A stretch of 7,831 nt of DNA, taken from NCBI GenBank assembly GCA_009885515.1, contig VFKO01000119.1, forward strand, positions 1 through 7,831. The letters run 5' to 3'. This DNA comes from Rhodobiaceae bacterium. GTDB taxonomy: Bacteria > Pseudomonadota > Alphaproteobacteria > Micropepsales > Micropepsaceae. The translations under genes and the position numbers were made by a program. The notes under the pieces are model-generated. The model was given only the letters and a program-made list of their open reading frames with translations. It was not told the DNA's origin and ran no database searches. Below are positions 6,672-7,831 of this stretch, piece by piece. Within the stretch, counting starts at the first letter, position 1. Every line of letters starts with the position of its first letter.

Positions 6672-7436
6672 ATGACGAAATACGAGATGCGGCAGCGCGG
6701 CGCGGCTATCCTTATTATCGGTGATGAAATTCTGTCTGGCCGGACGCAGGACACCAACACTGCTACCATCGCCAAATGGCTTGGGCTCTTGGGCATTGCG
6801 GTGCGCGAAGTGCGCGTGGTTCCCGACCTGCAAAGCGAAATCGTGGCGGCGGTGCGCGTGTTGAGTGCGCGCTTTGACTATGTGTTTACGACGGGCGGCA
6901 TTGGGCCGACGCATGATGACATCACGGCGGATTGCATGGCGGCGGCGTTTGAAACCGGTATCAGCTATCATCCCGCCGTGTTCGAGCAGCTGGCGGCGCG
7001 CTATGCCACGATGAATATTGGGCCCTTCAACGAAGCCCGTCAGCGCATGGCGCGCATACCATTTGGCGCCAGTTTGATTGCCAACTCCCTGTCTGGCGCG
7101 CCGGGGTTTCAATTGGGCAATGTTTTCGTGATGGCTGGAATTCCTGCCGTGATGCAAGCCATGCTTGACGATGTTCGCGGGCGCCTGGCGTCTGGGAGGC
7201 CACTGTTGTCGGTGACTGTCAGCGCCTATTTGGGCGAGGGCACGATCGCGGCCGGGCTCGCCCAGTTGCAGAATCAGTTTCCCGACGTTCCCATGGGAAG
7301 CTATCCCTTCGGTAAGGACGGCAAGTTTGGCACCAGTTTGGTCGCCCGCGACAGCGACTTTTACCGTCTGGAACATGTTCGAACGGCGCTGGAGGGCGTG
7401 ATCAGGGATGCCGGGGGTGAAGTTGTCGAGGTTTGA
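6672..7436 (+). CDS. Molybdopterin-binding (MoCF) domain protein, CinA N-terminal-like
   Basis: 254-aa protein of the COG1058 type, made of a single MoaB/MogA-like molybdopterin-binding (MoCF) domain. Motifs: ILIIGDEILSGRTQDTN (13-29), FTTGGIGPTHDD (72-83), FNEARQRMARIP (119-130), GAPGF (142-146) and VFVMAGIPAVM (151-161). It lacks the C-terminal nicotinamide-nucleotide amidase domain of full CinA, as is common for the alphaproteobacterial stand-alone form. Relatives include ADP-ribose pyrophosphatases of NAD recycling and molybdenum-cofactor enzymes; the substrate here is not determined. ATG 6672 follows a purine-rich GGGGCGCAGG, which also contributes a start-proximal ribosome binding site. 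In-frame ATGs at 6660 (inside the terminator tail region) and 6687 are alternatives. No promoter is obvious between the terminator and the gene, leaving read-through or a promoter upstream of the hairpin. Confidence 0.88.
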   Translation: MTKYEMRQRGAAILIIGDEILSGRTQDTNTATIAKWLGLLGIAVREVRVVPDLQSEIVAAVRVLSARFDYVFTTGGIGPTHDDITADCMAAAFETGISYHPAVFEQLAARYATMNIGPFNEARQRMARIPFGASLIANSLSGAPGFQLGNVFVMAGIPAVMQAMLDDVRGRLASGRPLLSVTVSAYLGEGTIAAGLAQLQNQFPDVPMGSYPFGKDGKFGTSLVARDSDFYRLEHVRTALEGVIRDAGGEVVEV

Positions 7437-7484
7437 AAGTTCGCTCTCGCGCGGCGGCGCGCTCTGTGGCAGGAAGCACCTAAT

Positions 7485-7796
7485 GCGGGCGTGGCGGAAC
7501 TGGTAGACGCACCGGACTTAAGTCAACTTGAGTGCTCCTGCGGGAAACCCTGGATGTAGAACTGCTCAAAGTCGGGGAAACCTCGTAAGTGGCAATCCCG
7601 AGCCAAGCCCCGATTGGGGAAGGTGTAGAGACTAGACGGGCAGCACCTAAAGCGGAAGCCAGGGTGAAGGGATAGTCCAGACCACAAATGCGGCCCGCGG
7701 GGTTGATCGCGGGCCACAGCGGCGAAAGCCGTAGCTGGTAAGAAAATCCGTTGGGCCGCAAGGCCTGTGCCGGTTCGACTCCGGCCGCCCGCACCA
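7485..7796 (+). tRNA. tRNA-Leu(UAA), interrupted by a group I intron
   Basis: The gene is split: 5' exon 7485-7519, 3' exon 7743-7796, giving an 89-nt mature tRNA with encoded CCA (7794-7796). The acceptor stem GCGGGCG (7485-7491) pairs perfectly with CGCCCGC (7786-7792). The D-arm GCGG...CGC spans 7494-7510. The T-arm is GCCGG (7769-7773), loop TTCGACT, CCGGC (7781-7785). The long class II variable arm GGCC-GCAA-GGCC (7754-7765) marks a leucine tRNA. Joining the exons gives the anticodon loop CUUAAAA with anticodon UAA, which reads UUA and UUG. The intron sits after the wobble U. The anticodon stem has a C-U mismatch at its outermost pair (positions 27-43; 7512 and 7751). Confidence 0.95.
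7520..7742 (+). ncRNA. Self-splicing group I intron (IC3-like) in the tRNA-Leu anticodon
   Basis: 223-nt ribozyme inserted between U34 and A35. P1 is a perfect hairpin joining exon and intron: 7516-7522 pairs with 7527-7533 around UCAA, with the obligatory U-G wobble at the 5' splice site (U7519, G7530). P3: CUGCUC (7562-7567) with GGGCAG (7638-7643). P4: 7572-7577 with 7596-7601; J4/5 is AAA. P6: 7602-7604 with 7622-7624, capped by P6a CCCC-GAUU-GGGG (7608-7619). P7, the guanosine site: GACUA (7630-7634) with UAGUC (7673-7677). P8: 7644-7648 with 7662-7666. P9 region: an 8-bp stem at 7692-7699/7708-7715 and CGGC-GAAA-GCCG (7720-7731). The intron ends in G7742, as required. Layout and conserved strings (GGCAAUCC..GAGCCAAGCC, AGACUxGACGGG) match cyanobacterial/plastid tRNA-Leu introns. 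No endonuclease ORF is present. Confidence 0.93.
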
Positions 7797-7813
7797 ATTC
7801 TTTCCGATAATCG

Positions 7814-7828
7814 CCGCATATTGTGCGG
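7814..7828 (+). terminator. Small hairpin 17 nt after tRNA-Leu, tentative
   Basis: CCGCA (7814-7818), loop TATTG, TGCGG (7824-7828) form a 5-bp stem shortly after the CCA end. The window stops 3 nt later, so a following T-tract cannot be checked. It may be the tRNA terminator or simply the beginning of the next intergenic region. Confidence 0.25.
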
Positions 7829-7831
7829 AGA

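Noticed and set aside
6249..7376. Long minus-strand open frame (375 codons) opposite tetR and the CinA-like gene
   Set aside because: It is a shadow of two well-supported plus-strand genes, lacks any domain, and crosses the terminator.
7448..7461. GC-only hairpin CGCGC-GGCG-GCGCG between the CinA-like gene and the tRNA
   Set aside because: The stem is only 5 bp in a low-complexity GC run and no T-tract follows; not enough to call a terminator or regulator.
7520..7742. Group II intron or insertion sequence within the tRNA
   Set aside because: No domain V/VI, GUGYG start, transposase or terminal inverted repeats; the group I helices account for the insert fully.
7480..7819. Minus-strand open frames of about 100 codons covering the tRNA-Leu and intron
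   Set aside because: They are antisense translations of the tRNA and the structured intron. Such frames are often annotated as hypothetical proteins in bacteria, but nothing here supports coding.

Overview
The window looks like a chromosomal, mostly housekeeping stretch from an alphaproteobacterium. This rests on the UbiG, LysC and PtsP sequences (for example the UbiG EWWNP...HKFNPVR block and a GAF-headed PtsP), on the divergent ubiG / lysC-ptsP arrangement followed by a RodZ-like gene, and on a moderately high GC content. I assign no genus.

Layout: positions 1-308 carry no convincing gene. They hold a small nested hairpin (48-94) and a long imperfect palindrome (arms 125-176 and 249-300, 42 of 52 positions identical) that ends 8 bp from the ubiG stop codon. 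ubiG (ubiquinone O-methyltransferase) runs leftward. It diverges from lysC (aspartate kinase), and the roughly 100 bp between them carries candidate overlapping back-to-back promoters. lysC is followed after 7 nt by ptsP (Enzyme I-Ntr), very likely in one operon. A 156-bp gap leads to a RodZ-like membrane-anchored helix-turn-helix protein. Next come a TetR-family repressor with an inverted repeat upstream, a strong intrinsic terminator, and a stand-alone CinA/MoaB-type molybdopterin-binding-domain protein.

The right end is the most striking part. A tRNA-Leu(UAA) gene (7485-7796) is split inside its anticodon by a 223-nt group I intron (7520-7742). All core helices P1-P9 can be drawn by hand, and its architecture resembles the cyanobacterial/plastid tRNA-Leu introns (subgroup IC3). 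It encodes no endonuclease.

Functionally the protein genes cover ubiquinone synthesis, entry into aspartate-family amino acid synthesis (also diaminopimelate for the cell wall), nitrogen-PTS phosphorelay signalling, cell-shape scaffolding, and a local repressor of unknown target. No phage, insertion sequence, CRISPR or defence genes are visible. The unusual features are RNA- and DNA-structural: the self-splicing intron, the large palindrome, a terminator-like hairpin almost touching the next start codon, and a possible internal translation start for a regulatory LysC beta subunit.
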